Below are positions 1-12,100 of a stretch of DNA of 64,000 bases, one piece after another. Under the pieces are notes generated by a model. That model had not been told where the DNA came from. It saw only the letters and a list, made by a program, of their open reading frames with translations, and ran no database searches. The stretch's first letter is position 1. Each line of letters opens with the position of its first letter. The translations under genes were made by a program, and so were the position numbers. The DNA comes from Hemicentrotus pulcherrimus (lineage: Eukaryota > Echinodermata > Echinoidea > Camarodonta > Strongylocentrotidae): the NCBI GenBank assembly GCA_003118195.1, contig BEXV01000155.1, positions 130,025 to 194,024 of the forward strand, read 5' to 3'.

Positions 1-169
1 TGGAGCGAGCAGGGCCGGACAGGCGCTCAAAGCGGGTGTTTAGGGCGTCCAGCTTGGACTGGAGTGCCCGGGCTTCGGCTGCGTCGGTCGTGGTGGAGAG
101 GAGCTTAGCTGCTGACTTGTTGATGCCCTCAACGCTTGGCTTACGATTCTCAATGTCAGCAAGAAGTTT
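1..169 (-). CDS. Exon J+K, unit 8, cut by window edge
   Basis: 169 nt visible, acceptor CTCAG|AAACTT. KLLADIENRKPSVEGINKSA, then TRFERLSGPARS. No GT follows the codon where J ends in units 1 and 7, so J and K are taken as fused. The SR-g Trp helix lies outside. Confidence 0.85.
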
Positions 170-3100
170 CTGAGTGAAATACATGTAGGAGGTACAGCAT
201 ATTGTAATTTCTTTTGTTGAGGGGGTAAATAAGTTGTAGAGCCACAATCTATTAATCTTACAATATTAGCAACACTACTGGCACATAATGTATATCTATT
301 TCTATGTACAGAGGTAGAGTGTACCTTATAGATCATCCTCAAAACATACCTCTTCAGAATTGAACTCTGAAAACCATTGTTCTAACTTTTGTTGCAGAAT
401 CTAATCATACAGAAACTACATACTATACAGAGATAGGTTGTCGCGGGCAAACATGAATTGATGTAAACCAAACAGCAAACTACATTTGTCCACTTAGAGA
501 GGAGGGGGGGGGGGGGCGGGGGCAATGTAAATATGTTCTAAAAAAAGCATGCAGTTTGTGAACAAAAACAGTCAACAAATATTTTTCTCACCTTGTATTG
601 TTGCATGATGTCAGCCAGATGTTCCTTCCTCAGGGAGATTGGTGTCCTTTCTTCCAGTCTGTTCAGTGTTGCCTCTGTATCCTCCAGCCACCTCAGAAGA
701 GAGTCCAGTCCACCCTGGACAGTCTGTGACTCAGTCAAGGCAGTGTGAAGCAGGTTGCTGCGATCGGTCAGCATGGCTTCCAGCTGGCTGTAGCGGTCAC
801 TCATGTCCCTAGTCTGTCTCTGGACCTCAGGCTTGAGGTCCTCATGACAGTCTGAGAGGTCACGACCAGCTTCCTTGGCAGTCTCAACATCCTTGCTATG
901 CATGAGGACTTCATCACCGAGGGCCTGCAATTTTACGTGGATAAGGGAAACGGTTAAAACACTAACATTTTGTTGCAAGTCCTGTGAAAGGGCGCAGATG
1001 AACATACTGACAACTGATGTGAGTTCCAAGAAATAAACAATCCAGGGTCTGTACCATCTGATGATTAAATCCTCAAGTACATGTGGGTAACACATTAATA
1101 ATAATAATAATAATAGTAATGCATTTGTATAGCGCATTTTCCATGAAGTTCATGTTCAAATGCGCTTAACTCCTGGCGTTCCCGATTATTACCCTGGCTT
1201 TTCACTATATGCATCGTCCAAATTGACAACAGTAAAATTATTACCTCAACAATCAAACTAAAAGCTTGGAAATCCAACACAACACAATGATTTGCATTAT
1301 GTCATGAACAGATTCTGTAAACTGACCTTCAAGGAAACATTAGTGAAGCTACTGGTATAAATCTTCCTCTTGCTTCCTTTCCTTATTTTTTCTCCCTTCA
1401 GGAATCTGTCATTCTTTATTTTCTCCCTTTGCACTGCAGATTAAAATTTGCTTTCTGTTCTATTTTTGAAACAGTATGTAAATAAATGCCCTAAGAACAT
1501 TTGAGACATCTTCATTACCTTCAGATCATCTATCTGCCTCTGGACAACTTCAGGCTCTGTAGCAATGGGTTCATTCTCAACGTTCTTCAATGTAGCAAAC
1601 ATCTCATCCAGCCAAGGCATGGTTGGGTTGACAGCCTGGGCGTATCGAGTCTGATTCCCACAGACATCTCCAAGGCGATCCCTATGCTCCAGGCAACGGG
1701 TCTTGAGCCTCTCGTAGCGGGAGTTGATGTTGCCGAGCTTGTCACGGATGGTGTTGGACTCTGGTGCCTCGCTGAAGGTTTGACCGAACTGCCTCGGCAG
1801 AGCAGTGGAGCGGTAGTCGCCCAGCTCTTCCTTGTACATCTAAATATGGAGATGTAATAGAAATCAAAGGAAAATTGAAGGATTGCATTAAAACTTTGGA
1901 ACAAAATCTACCATACAAATGTGAAAACATAATTGTACATTTAATGTGCTATATAACATTGACCTACAAATAATTTACAATTTATACACAAACACTGTAC
2001 ACTGTATGTGTGCATATGAAATTGAAGAGCTGCAAAGTGATACTTCTCTGGCAGATACTGCTGTAAATATCTCACAAACCATCTCACAAATGATTACTGG
2101 AGTTTTTTTTTTTTTTGTTCATGTGAATTCAAATTACATGCACCTGAATATCATGTTACATTTCATTAAATAATGAATTCTCACATCAAGATCACAACGA
2201 AAAGATTGCGTAAAAGTATCTGATAAACAAACCTTAGCATTGTCCACAAAGGCCTGTCCGGTCATGTTGATGAACTTCACATCAGCACGATGAGTGATCA
2301 CATCATCCGCCAGAGCCTTCTGCTCCTCGTACTGCCTCTGCAGAGCTTCATCACCAAGCTCAATCTTGCGGTTGGAATTCTCTAAGGCCTGCTCGGCATC
2401 ACGCAGCCAGTCCTCCATCTCGTTCATCTCAGGCTCAAGCTTCTTGAGATCGTCCAGCGCCAGACGGAGCTTGTCGCTACGAGTGGTGGACTGGACATTG
2501 GCGTTCTCATAGCGGACCTTGAGATCATCCATTGGTGTCTTGAGGGCAGCACACTCGTCCTCTGTGAGACGGTCACCCTTCTGCTTGAGGAGTTGGTTGC
2601 CTTCCTGGACAGTCTCCAGGAATGGGCCTTGGTGGATAAGGATGTCTTCATGAAGCACCTGCAAGTCAAAGGTCACAAGTCATAGAGGTAAACAGTCATA
2701 CACTTTCCTAACCTGGGTTCCATTTTTACAGAAAACATCATATAACTGTCATATCACACATACAAACCAAGTTCTGCAAACATTTACTCACGTGCATAAC
2801 TTTCTCAACATTACTACAAAAAAGATTAAGCATTATTGACATTTTTCCATCAGTATTTTTCAAACAATTTAACTTCAGGATATTTAGATATATGTCAAGC
2901 TCCTGATGACTTTGCTCAAAGTAATGGACTACATGAACATGTGAACAAGGTGAATTAATCATTCACCTTTGAATATGATGTGTAAACAAAATTAGTCTCC
3001 CAAAGAGAATGAGAAAATTCAGTTGTCAACAGATTCATAATGTACAATGTACCTTGTGTTTGTTCTTTTGGTCTGTCAATGGTCTGATCTGTTCCTGGAT

Positions 3101-6100
3101 GGGTTGTTCAGCACCAAGTTGGTGTTCAGCATTGGTCAGCCAGTCACTGAGGTTCCTCAGCTGATCCTTGATCTCAGCGTACTGTTCCTTCAGCTTCATC
3201 TAAACATTAAACAAAATGTGTAGAGGTTTAAATGTGCATGTACTTTTGAAGGAGGTGTAGGCAGAGGGGATACTTGGGGACAAATTCACTACCATTGAAT
3301 GATGGGGAAAAAAAAAAAAAAGAGAGAGTGGAAAAGAGGTAGAGAAATGTGAAAAGGGGCCCTCTCCCAATTGGAGACTCTGACATTCAAATTGCATCCA
3401 TCTAGTAAGAACTACATGTACATTCAAATCAATGTGTACCAAAAGTAAATGTCCATTGCTTACCTTCTCTATCTCCTCTGTGCGCAGACGAGCAAGGGTG
3501 CTCTCTGTGTTCTTGAAGACATCATCAGACTTGCGGCTGAGAAGGTCATACTGCTTGCGAAGGTCAACGAGTGTCGCCTGGAGTTCACCTACCCTCTCTG
3601 GAGAGAGCTTGGCACGCTTGTCCTTCAGGAACTGATCTGTGGAATGTATGGCATCCAAGATGGCTGCCTTGTTGTTGTCGATGTCACCATGGACATGCTG
3701 AAAGGGGAGTGGATAAAGAAGCATGTGAAAGATTTGAAATGGGTCAGCACCAAGTAGAACCTCTCGTGTCTTGACTCTAAATTCGGCCCAGAGCTATATG
3801 TACTTCCAAATTGCAGGAATCATGATGTCATCATTCTAACTATATGTCATGTTTTCCCTTTTTTCAGTAAATATTTTTAGACAGTCATGACACTTCTCCT
3901 GCTCCAATCCTTTCTTCACTCCCCATCTGGCATGCTCTCTGGGAGACAAACAAGTATCTATACAAATTCCCCAATATATCTCTTGCATTGCCTTGCAGTT
4001 CTCTTCTCCTCTGGTAGAAGTACAAGATTCTGTAGAAATTCCTGCAAATGTTTTCTTGACCCACCTTGTAGTTCTCCAGCTCATCTGTCAACTGGCCCAT
4101 GTCACCTCCACGAGGAGCCGCATTGACCACCTTGGCATCAGTGGCGGTCACCCATTCCATCAGACCACCAACGCTATTGGTCTTCTCAGCGAGCTTAGAG
4201 TTCAGGTCTAGGTCCTCTTCGCGATCCGACAGAGTGGCACGCAGGGCCTCGTAGCGGTGGTTGATCTCTGCAAGGTCACGGACCGTCTTGCTGTCATCTG
4301 CCATTGAAAAGATGGATAATGATTTGATAAGATTATATAACAAGGAGCAGATATCAAGAGGAAGGTATACACTGTATGTGTGGATCATGACTTTCATAGA
4401 GTAAGCAAACAACACTGAAAAATGTATGAAATAGTAATTCTTATGCGACAGGCTCAAATTACATGTGTGAGTACATTACCCTATGTCAAATACTTACATG
4501 TAAGTCATGTTTATGTACAAGACTTTCCTCAAAGTACCAGATAATAAATCTTAAAGGCATCTCTATTCCTAATACAAAAGGGACTCTCAAAATGAAGAAA
4601 AAAAATTAAATTGATAGTGATTATACTGCAACATTTCATGAACCACTTATAGGTATTCAATCTTAAATGGATATTCAGGGGCAAGTTTCTATATTCAGAA
4701 TTGTGTGTATAATTTGATTCATAAATGACTTTGATGAATAGTAAGCCACATTGCCATCAACATTTGATTCAATCTGATTATCTGGAACAGGGGAACATCA
4801 TCATTTAAAACATTGTTTGGAATAGGAAGAAGACAAACCTTCTTGGTAGTCACTCATGTTAGAGGTATCAACAGGTCGTCTCTGTTGAAGCACATCATCT
4901 CTCTTCATGGAACCCAGTTGAAGTGACCGGCAGCGGGGTCTTAGACTGACCGCTGAGTCACCCTCCTTGACCAGACGGTCAAAGGTCTGGCCAAACTTGT
5001 TGACGTCGATGATCTTAGGCTTGTAGGCCATGACGTCTGCCTTGAACGGCTGTAATGGAATGTGAAACGTAATTGAAATAAAACATCCATGTACAGTGTT
5101 ACATCAAAAACATCTTTACATGATTTAATGAATTTCAAAAATTTTAGTCAAGTAAATTATTCAGTACACATTCTTCAGTACAGACCTCTTCTTAAAATCT
5201 ACATGTACACCTATCCATGTATGTCTTTGAGATTTAAAGCCATCTACATAAATGTACATGCTGTGCAAAGTACATGAGCATTGACCTAAATATTATATTG
5301 TAGGTGACATTATCACTAAAATGAACATGGACTGAAACTAGTCATAAGCAACAGATTTCTATGTATTAAAGACTGTGAGACTATCATCAGGAACTTTAAA
5401 ATATTCAAAGAAAGCGCAAAACTTCAGAAAGAATTGCATTAAAGATCACTAGCTTACCTTGAGCTGTTCAACCTGTGTCTGCAGGGTCATTGGGTCTGTG
5501 GATACAGCTTGGAGTTGTCCTACCTTACGCTCCATGTTCTCGAGCCAGTGATTTACGTCCTTGTTGCTCTGATAGTACTTCTTAGCAGCCTTTTGCTCCT
5601 GGTCAATCTGCTTGGACCTGTAGTGCAAGAAGGTTTGATACAGTGAATTTGAATGAGTTTTAATATGCCATTGGGAAAACAAACCTTGATAGCAAACTAC
5701 TACACGACAAACAGGAGAGTTACATGTGTATCAGCGACTACTCATCATCCATTAACCAAACTGCCAATTTGAGATTCGCAAAGACTTAGTGATCTCATAA
5801 TTCCAACATCTATAAATTTATTATCATTGGTCCAATTTATTTCAAACTATCACATTCTGTTTATCTTATTTTGCTGCTGTCATACAAATGAACTTATTAT
5901 AAGGGTTGGATAGAGTACTGTACTGTACACTGTACATGCAATATGAATTGATTCGTCATGAACGTGTTTGGATGGAAAGTGGGAAATGGATTACACCGAT
6001 AGGGCTAGTAGTATGGGCTTGTGTCTGTACTAACCTCTTGGCAAGGACCTCCTCCATCGTCCGCCAGTTGTTTTCATGGTTGGTGATGACATCTGTGACA

Positions 6101-9100
6101 TAGGAGGTGTTTCCTGCCTTGGGGTCACGTACCAGGGCCTCTCCAAGCTGGTGGACTCGCTTGTGAGAAGGTCGTTGGTCATTCAGCTGTGCCTTGTAGT
6201 CCTGCAATCATGAGAAACACATCACAAACACATTACTTTGGCACCTAAAACTCACAAGCACAGCTTAACTTTAGTCTTCTTAATGTTTAACAAGTACTTC
6301 CTCTCACCACCATGGGATGTAATTGCATGAATGTGGCATGGACATGGACATATCAAAACATGTAACAAATCAACAGGAAACATGATGGTACCTTGAGCTG
6401 TTTCTCAGCTTCTGGGATCTCCTGACGACCGAAGTCACGATGCTCCAAGCGGTCAATGGCTGGCATGAGGACATCTTCCAGATGGTCAACCTCCTTCTCA
6501 AACTCATTCAGCTTCCCGAGCATGCCATCAAGAGTTTGACCATGGTTGGTGGTTGCTACCGAGACCTGGAAATAAATCATATTAGCGCATTTCGTTTACA
6601 ATTTAATTTTTTTTAATTTACATATCAGAATATGAGATATATACACGGGCATTTAAAAACAAAAGAAAAGAAAATTCCTTTACTTTTATGGTCCTCATCC
6701 AAATCCAGTGTCTTAATCCTTTAGCAAGATATTTTAAGAGGAGGAAAGAGAAAGAGAGAAAAGGTGTGAGAAAGAGTGATTGACCAAGAAGAGAAAAGCA
6801 AAGAGAAGGATAGTGAGAGAAGAGGAGGAAAGAGAGAAAGAGGAGGAAAGAGAGAAAAAGAAGGATAGCAAGAGAGGAGAATGAAAGGGAAGGGTAGGGA
6901 AAGGAAAAGAAAGGGGAGAAAAGAAAGGTAGAGAGGGGATGGGGATAGCCAAGGAAAAGAAGAGTGAGAGAAAGATAAAGATAGACAAAGGGAGAAGAAG
7001 AGATAAGGAAAGACAAAGAGGGAACCAAGCAGCATGTAACTGACCTTCTCATATCTAGTGTTGACATTGTTGAGTTTAGATTGTAGCACCTTAGCAACCT
7101 TAGGTTCACTGTTCTGTATCAGGGTCTTGGCTGAGCGGTTGACGTTCTCAACGGCTGGCTTGTGAGCTGTGATGTCATCCTCAAGCACCTAGCAAAAAAG
7201 GATGAAATCAGACGACATGAAGAAAAAGGTGTCAAGCAGAGCTTTCTTTTTTGTGTGACCAGTAATGTGTAATTTAAAAACCTATAATGTAAACACTTTT
7301 AATTAGAACACATAACATTTGGCATTATTTTGTCAAATTCAAATCGTTTCTACTATTTTATTCCACCTGATTTTTATGTTAACTTGTATTTATTGCTTTC
7401 ATTTTTATTCTAATACATGTATACAAAGATTTTTTTTTTTTTTAATCCAGATGGTTACCTTCTGTTCCTGGATGTTCTCCACCAGGGGATCCCTCTTGAC
7501 GACCAGGATGGTTCCCTTCTCCATCCTGTGTACGCCCCTCTCAATATCATCCAGCCATCGTAGCATCGTGTCCAGACTGTCCTGGACACCCTGTGACTGG
7601 GTGAGGGCGTTCTGAAGCTGCTGGTTGCGCTGGTTAATCTGGCCATCCAGGTCGTTGTAGCGACGTGTCAGTGTGTCTGGAATAAACAAATACGTTGATA
7701 GTGATCCAATTGTTGATTGTAAAAAAAAATTATATTTTTTTCAAAAATTCAATTTCAATTCCATTTCAACTGCAAGCATATGTAGTTAAGAATTATTAGT
7801 ATCGCAAATTGCTTAATTTTTTTATTCTTTTTAAAACATAGTGAGAAAAAAACTAGAGTTCTTCATTGTCTTTATTTGGTTGCATACATGTATAAATTGT
7901 TTTCCCCATCATACCCATTCTACAGATATTTGCCTCTTTAGAGTAATAGATAATATTGCTATCCCTTTCTAATATTTTCAACAAATTTCAATCACACTAC
8001 AGAAACTATCTATGCTTATGTTTCCTATAGTCTTCATAAACCAGTTGACTACTGAGCTCTGTAATTCCCATAGAGTTAATCCAGGGACAACCTGGTTCTT
8101 GTAGGCTATGGGTTATACAAATGACATACCAATGGCTTTGTTGATCTCAGGCTGTAGTTCAGGTTTGGAGTCAGCCAGGTTTCTACCTGCTTCCTTGGTC
8201 CTCTCGATGTCCTTCAGGTGGAATGCTGTCTCATCACGAAGAACCTTAAAGAATAGAAAACAAATTATGTTATAAGCAATGCACATGCCTCATATCTAGC
8301 ACTTCATTGTATTTCTACATGTACACATACAGGACATTAGTCGGCAGAACACTCAGCAATTTCAACAGCTTCTGCACCTTGAAATGTGCAAATATTACAA
8401 TGACATCTTTCATACTGGTACATATCATCAGAACATGCTTTATATAAACAATACAACAGTGTGACACATTGCCCTTGCATGTAAGTAGATATTTTCAAAG
8501 TCTTTCTCACCTTAAGCCTGTCGATCTGCTTCTGGACCGTTGCAGGATCCGCTCCGATGGCTTCCTTCTGGAGCACCTTGAGTGACCCTTCAGCGTCCTG
8601 GAGCCAGATCCCAAGACTGTCAGCTACGTCCTGGAACTTCTGTTGCTTCTCCACCACGTCCCTGAGGGCATTGGTGGTGTCCATGGCCGTTACCTTGAGG
8701 CGGTCATAGCGGGTTGAGATCTTGCCGAGCTTGTCGCGGATGATGTTACTATCAGGGTTCTCGGTGAAGGTGCGGTTGAACTGTCGTGGGAGGGCAGCAT
8801 CACGGAAGACAGCGAGATCTTGACCGTAGACCTAAGGGGTAAAAAGATGAGGGATTAAGAACATATTACACATGACTTTGCATACAGTAATTCAGATTTT
8901 AATTCTGATATGAAATGAACATCTACATGTACATTCCACCAAAATGCTCTAACACAAATCAAATTGTATCATGTACATAAATGTTGTATTACTTTCTTCT
9001 TTATTTTTTTGTTCAAAGGTGGGTTTATTTGTTTTTTGACAATAAAACAAAAAATTGTCTCAAACTGTATCAACACACTAGTGTTCCATCATGAGCATAC

Positions 9101-12100
9101 ATGTAACATAATCTTCCCTGCTAAAGAGAAACAGAGGCTTGAAGATGAAAGTATAACTTCTTTGCTGAATAAATTGAAATTTTAAAAAGCTTTCAAAATT
9201 TTAACAGGCAAGCTATTAATCTGCATTTGCCACTCTCCACCCAGGTGTTAAATGGATACTGGTAGCAAGGAATTCCATGAATGCTATTAAGCTTCAAAAT
9301 TGGTAACCTAGCAGAGCCGGATAATGTTGGAGCGCCTTGCACACCTAAGGTAGCAGATATGTGTGCTATAAAAAAAAAACATTATTATTATAATTATTAG
9401 TCTTAAAACAAATTAATGACAGATATTGTATTAAATTTCAGTTGAGCATTACCTTGGCAGACTCTAAGTATTTCTGGCCACCCTTGACAACAAACTTGAT
9501 ATCTGCAGCATGAGCGATGACGTCCTCTGAGAATCCACGCATAGTGTTATACTGCTTCCTGATAGCTTCAGGCTCTGTCTGGGTCTGTCTCAGGGTATTA
9601 TCCAGAGTGCGCTCAGCACCGTCCAGCCACTCCTCAAAGTCGCCAATCTCATTCTCCAAGAGAGGAAGGTCCTCATTGGAGAAGCGAAGCTGCAAGCGGA
9701 TACAGTATGTCAGAACAATATATAAAGCAATCAATAAGAAAGAATAATCATATAATTATTCACTCACCAGCCCTGAACTTCTTTTTGCATTATTTTGACT
9801 TACCAAATACAAGTGGAAGCATTTCACAAGATGTATTGTTTCCTACACTATCCTACCCATTTTTAACATCTAATCCACAGATCTAACTTTATATGCCTCA
9901 ACATTTTTTTCTTCTTTCTGTTCCTCTCTAACTCCTGGTCATTTTTTCTTATACTTTTCCCTTTTCCACTTTCTCCCTCGTTATCCCTCTATCTGTTTTC
10001 TCCATCACCCTAATTATAACTCTCATTATCTCATCTTCAACTAAACTTCTCTCTGCCTGTGTCTGTCTGTGTCTCTTCTCTCATGTACGTTCTCCTATTT
10101 TAGTCAAAGAAGTTCTACATGAAAAAGACATCAAATGTTTACCTTATTGGTCCTGTTGAGTGACTCTGTAGTGATAGCATCATATCTGTTCCTGAGATCT
10201 GTCTGTTTCTCACTAAGCTTGGTCTGATCTTCTGGTCTAAGACTCTGAGAGTGTTGGCGGATAAGGGACTGGGTCTCCTGCAGGGCCTGTAGGACTGGAG
10301 TCTTGTGGTTCTGGATCTCATCATGGATAGCCTAGGGAGAGAGAGGAAAATATTAGTTACATGTCCAAGAGTGATCCAGTTCCAACATAAATATGTGATT
10401 ATAGAAAATATTTGGATGTACTTGTATTCAGATTGTGATGAAGCAGAAGATGACAGCTGTGGATATAAATATGCATTGATGGATATCCATCAAGGTTTTT
10501 CCACCTCCATCTGGTTTTTCCTTCTCCATCTGGTTTTTCCGCCTCCATCTGCATCTTAAATGTTTTACATACACAGTACTTGTATTTTGGATAGGGTATT
10601 AAGAACACACACAGTCATGAAAATGATTGAATAGTGTGCGGAAACCCTGTAAACAAAGACAAATACTCACCTTGTGTTCCAGTTCTTGTTGTGCCAGTGG
10701 TTTTGATTCATCAGCGAAGGGTTGTTCAGAACCCAACCTCTTCTCAACGATTGGGATCCATTCCAGCTCATCATCCAAGGATTGTATGGTGGCCTGTAAC
10801 AGCTCATCAACAGCAACCTGTTATTAGGTAGGAGGAAGAAATAAAATACATTATTATTGATTCTCTTAATCTTAAACATGTTTGTGCTCTGCGTCCATCG
10901 TACATGTAGGCCTACCCACAAAATCAAAAGTACTGTGTGGCATTTGATGAAACTAATTACCAGAGAGTTTAAAAGGCAGGATCATCCCTCTCAACAACAA
11001 AAGAATCATCCCTCTCAACAACAACAAAAGAAAAGAGAAAAAACTTTTACCTGGTCCGACTCCTCGTTTTTGAGCAGGTCCAGGACCTGGGTAGCCTCCT
11101 TGAGCCAGTCATTGGACTTGAGTGAGGCCTGTTCGTAGGATGAACTGAGGTTAGAGGTCAAACCCTTGAGCTTGTTCTGTAGGTTGGGGTGAAGCCTGTC
11201 CCGATGGTCACGCAGGAACTGCTCTGCACTGTGCACCACCTCTAGGATGACCGGGCGGTGGTCAGCAACCTCACCATGGATGGGCTGTGTGTGGGGAGGA
11301 GGAATGATGCCAGTGAGAAAGTGCTTTTCTAAGCATGAGCATATTTTATGTGGAATTAAATATCAGTACCCACTGTTCCTTTTACACATTGAAGAGTTTC
11401 ATGTTTTATCTTTATCCTTTTCTTTTCCCAAAGTTTAAAAATATCAAATCACAAGAAGATTTCAAAAATTTCTGAGAGTTTTTTTCTTTATGTAGCATCC
11501 TAATCTCCTTTCTTGAGTTTTAGATGTAAGATTTAATGTGTCACATTATAAAGAAACATAAATTGAGACAAATAAGTTTTTCACATGCTTAAAACAAATT
11601 GTAGAACTTGGTAAGGTATGAATAAGTTAGTTGTTAACTGTATGTTCATATATGTGTATTGCCATAATTTCTTCCACAGGAACTTTGCACACAGAGATGA
11701 CATCTAAATAAACATCTTTCATCGCATATTAAAAAGCTAATAATAACTTTAGATGATAAATGGTATCGAAAAATTCAGTTGACATGTGCATGTATCTAGG
11801 GGTTTTGTGTTTTTATAATTTACATGTATGATAACATGTTATTTGCACAATGATGTTTTTTATGGAATGAGAGGGAAATATTCATGTTTATGTATTAAAA
11901 AAGACACTACTATTTTGTGACCAGGTTTTGTGTATAATTCAAAATATACCAGTACGAAACGCAGATTATATTTTCTGTAAGTTCTCAATAAAATATTAAT
12001 TTTTTAGAATGCAACATTGAACAAGGATGTTACAAATTCACACATAATTACAACATGCATACCAATGTTTCAAAATAATATGAACCATAATTTTCAAGGG

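Larger units (their letters stand above)
1..5617 (-). repeat. Cassette unit 8 (A8 to JK8), cut at window edge
   Basis: Nine exons before the window ends inside exon JK8; exon L8 lies outside. H and I are fused as in unit 2. The SR-f loop is atypical, RLEERTPISLRKEHL, where other units have KGT and EP/DP. No sign of the end of the repeat array, so more units may follow. Confidence 0.85.

Noticed and set aside
538..600. Extension of the fused exon HI8 beyond its donor and acceptor
   Set aside because: The frame continues by chance into intron on both sides; borders at 592 and 924 match the exact 333-nt length of unit 2.
6618..7109. Ser/Leu/Phe-rich frames of 80 to 160 codons
   Set aside because: They are translations of the purine tract in the J7|K7 intron, low complexity only.
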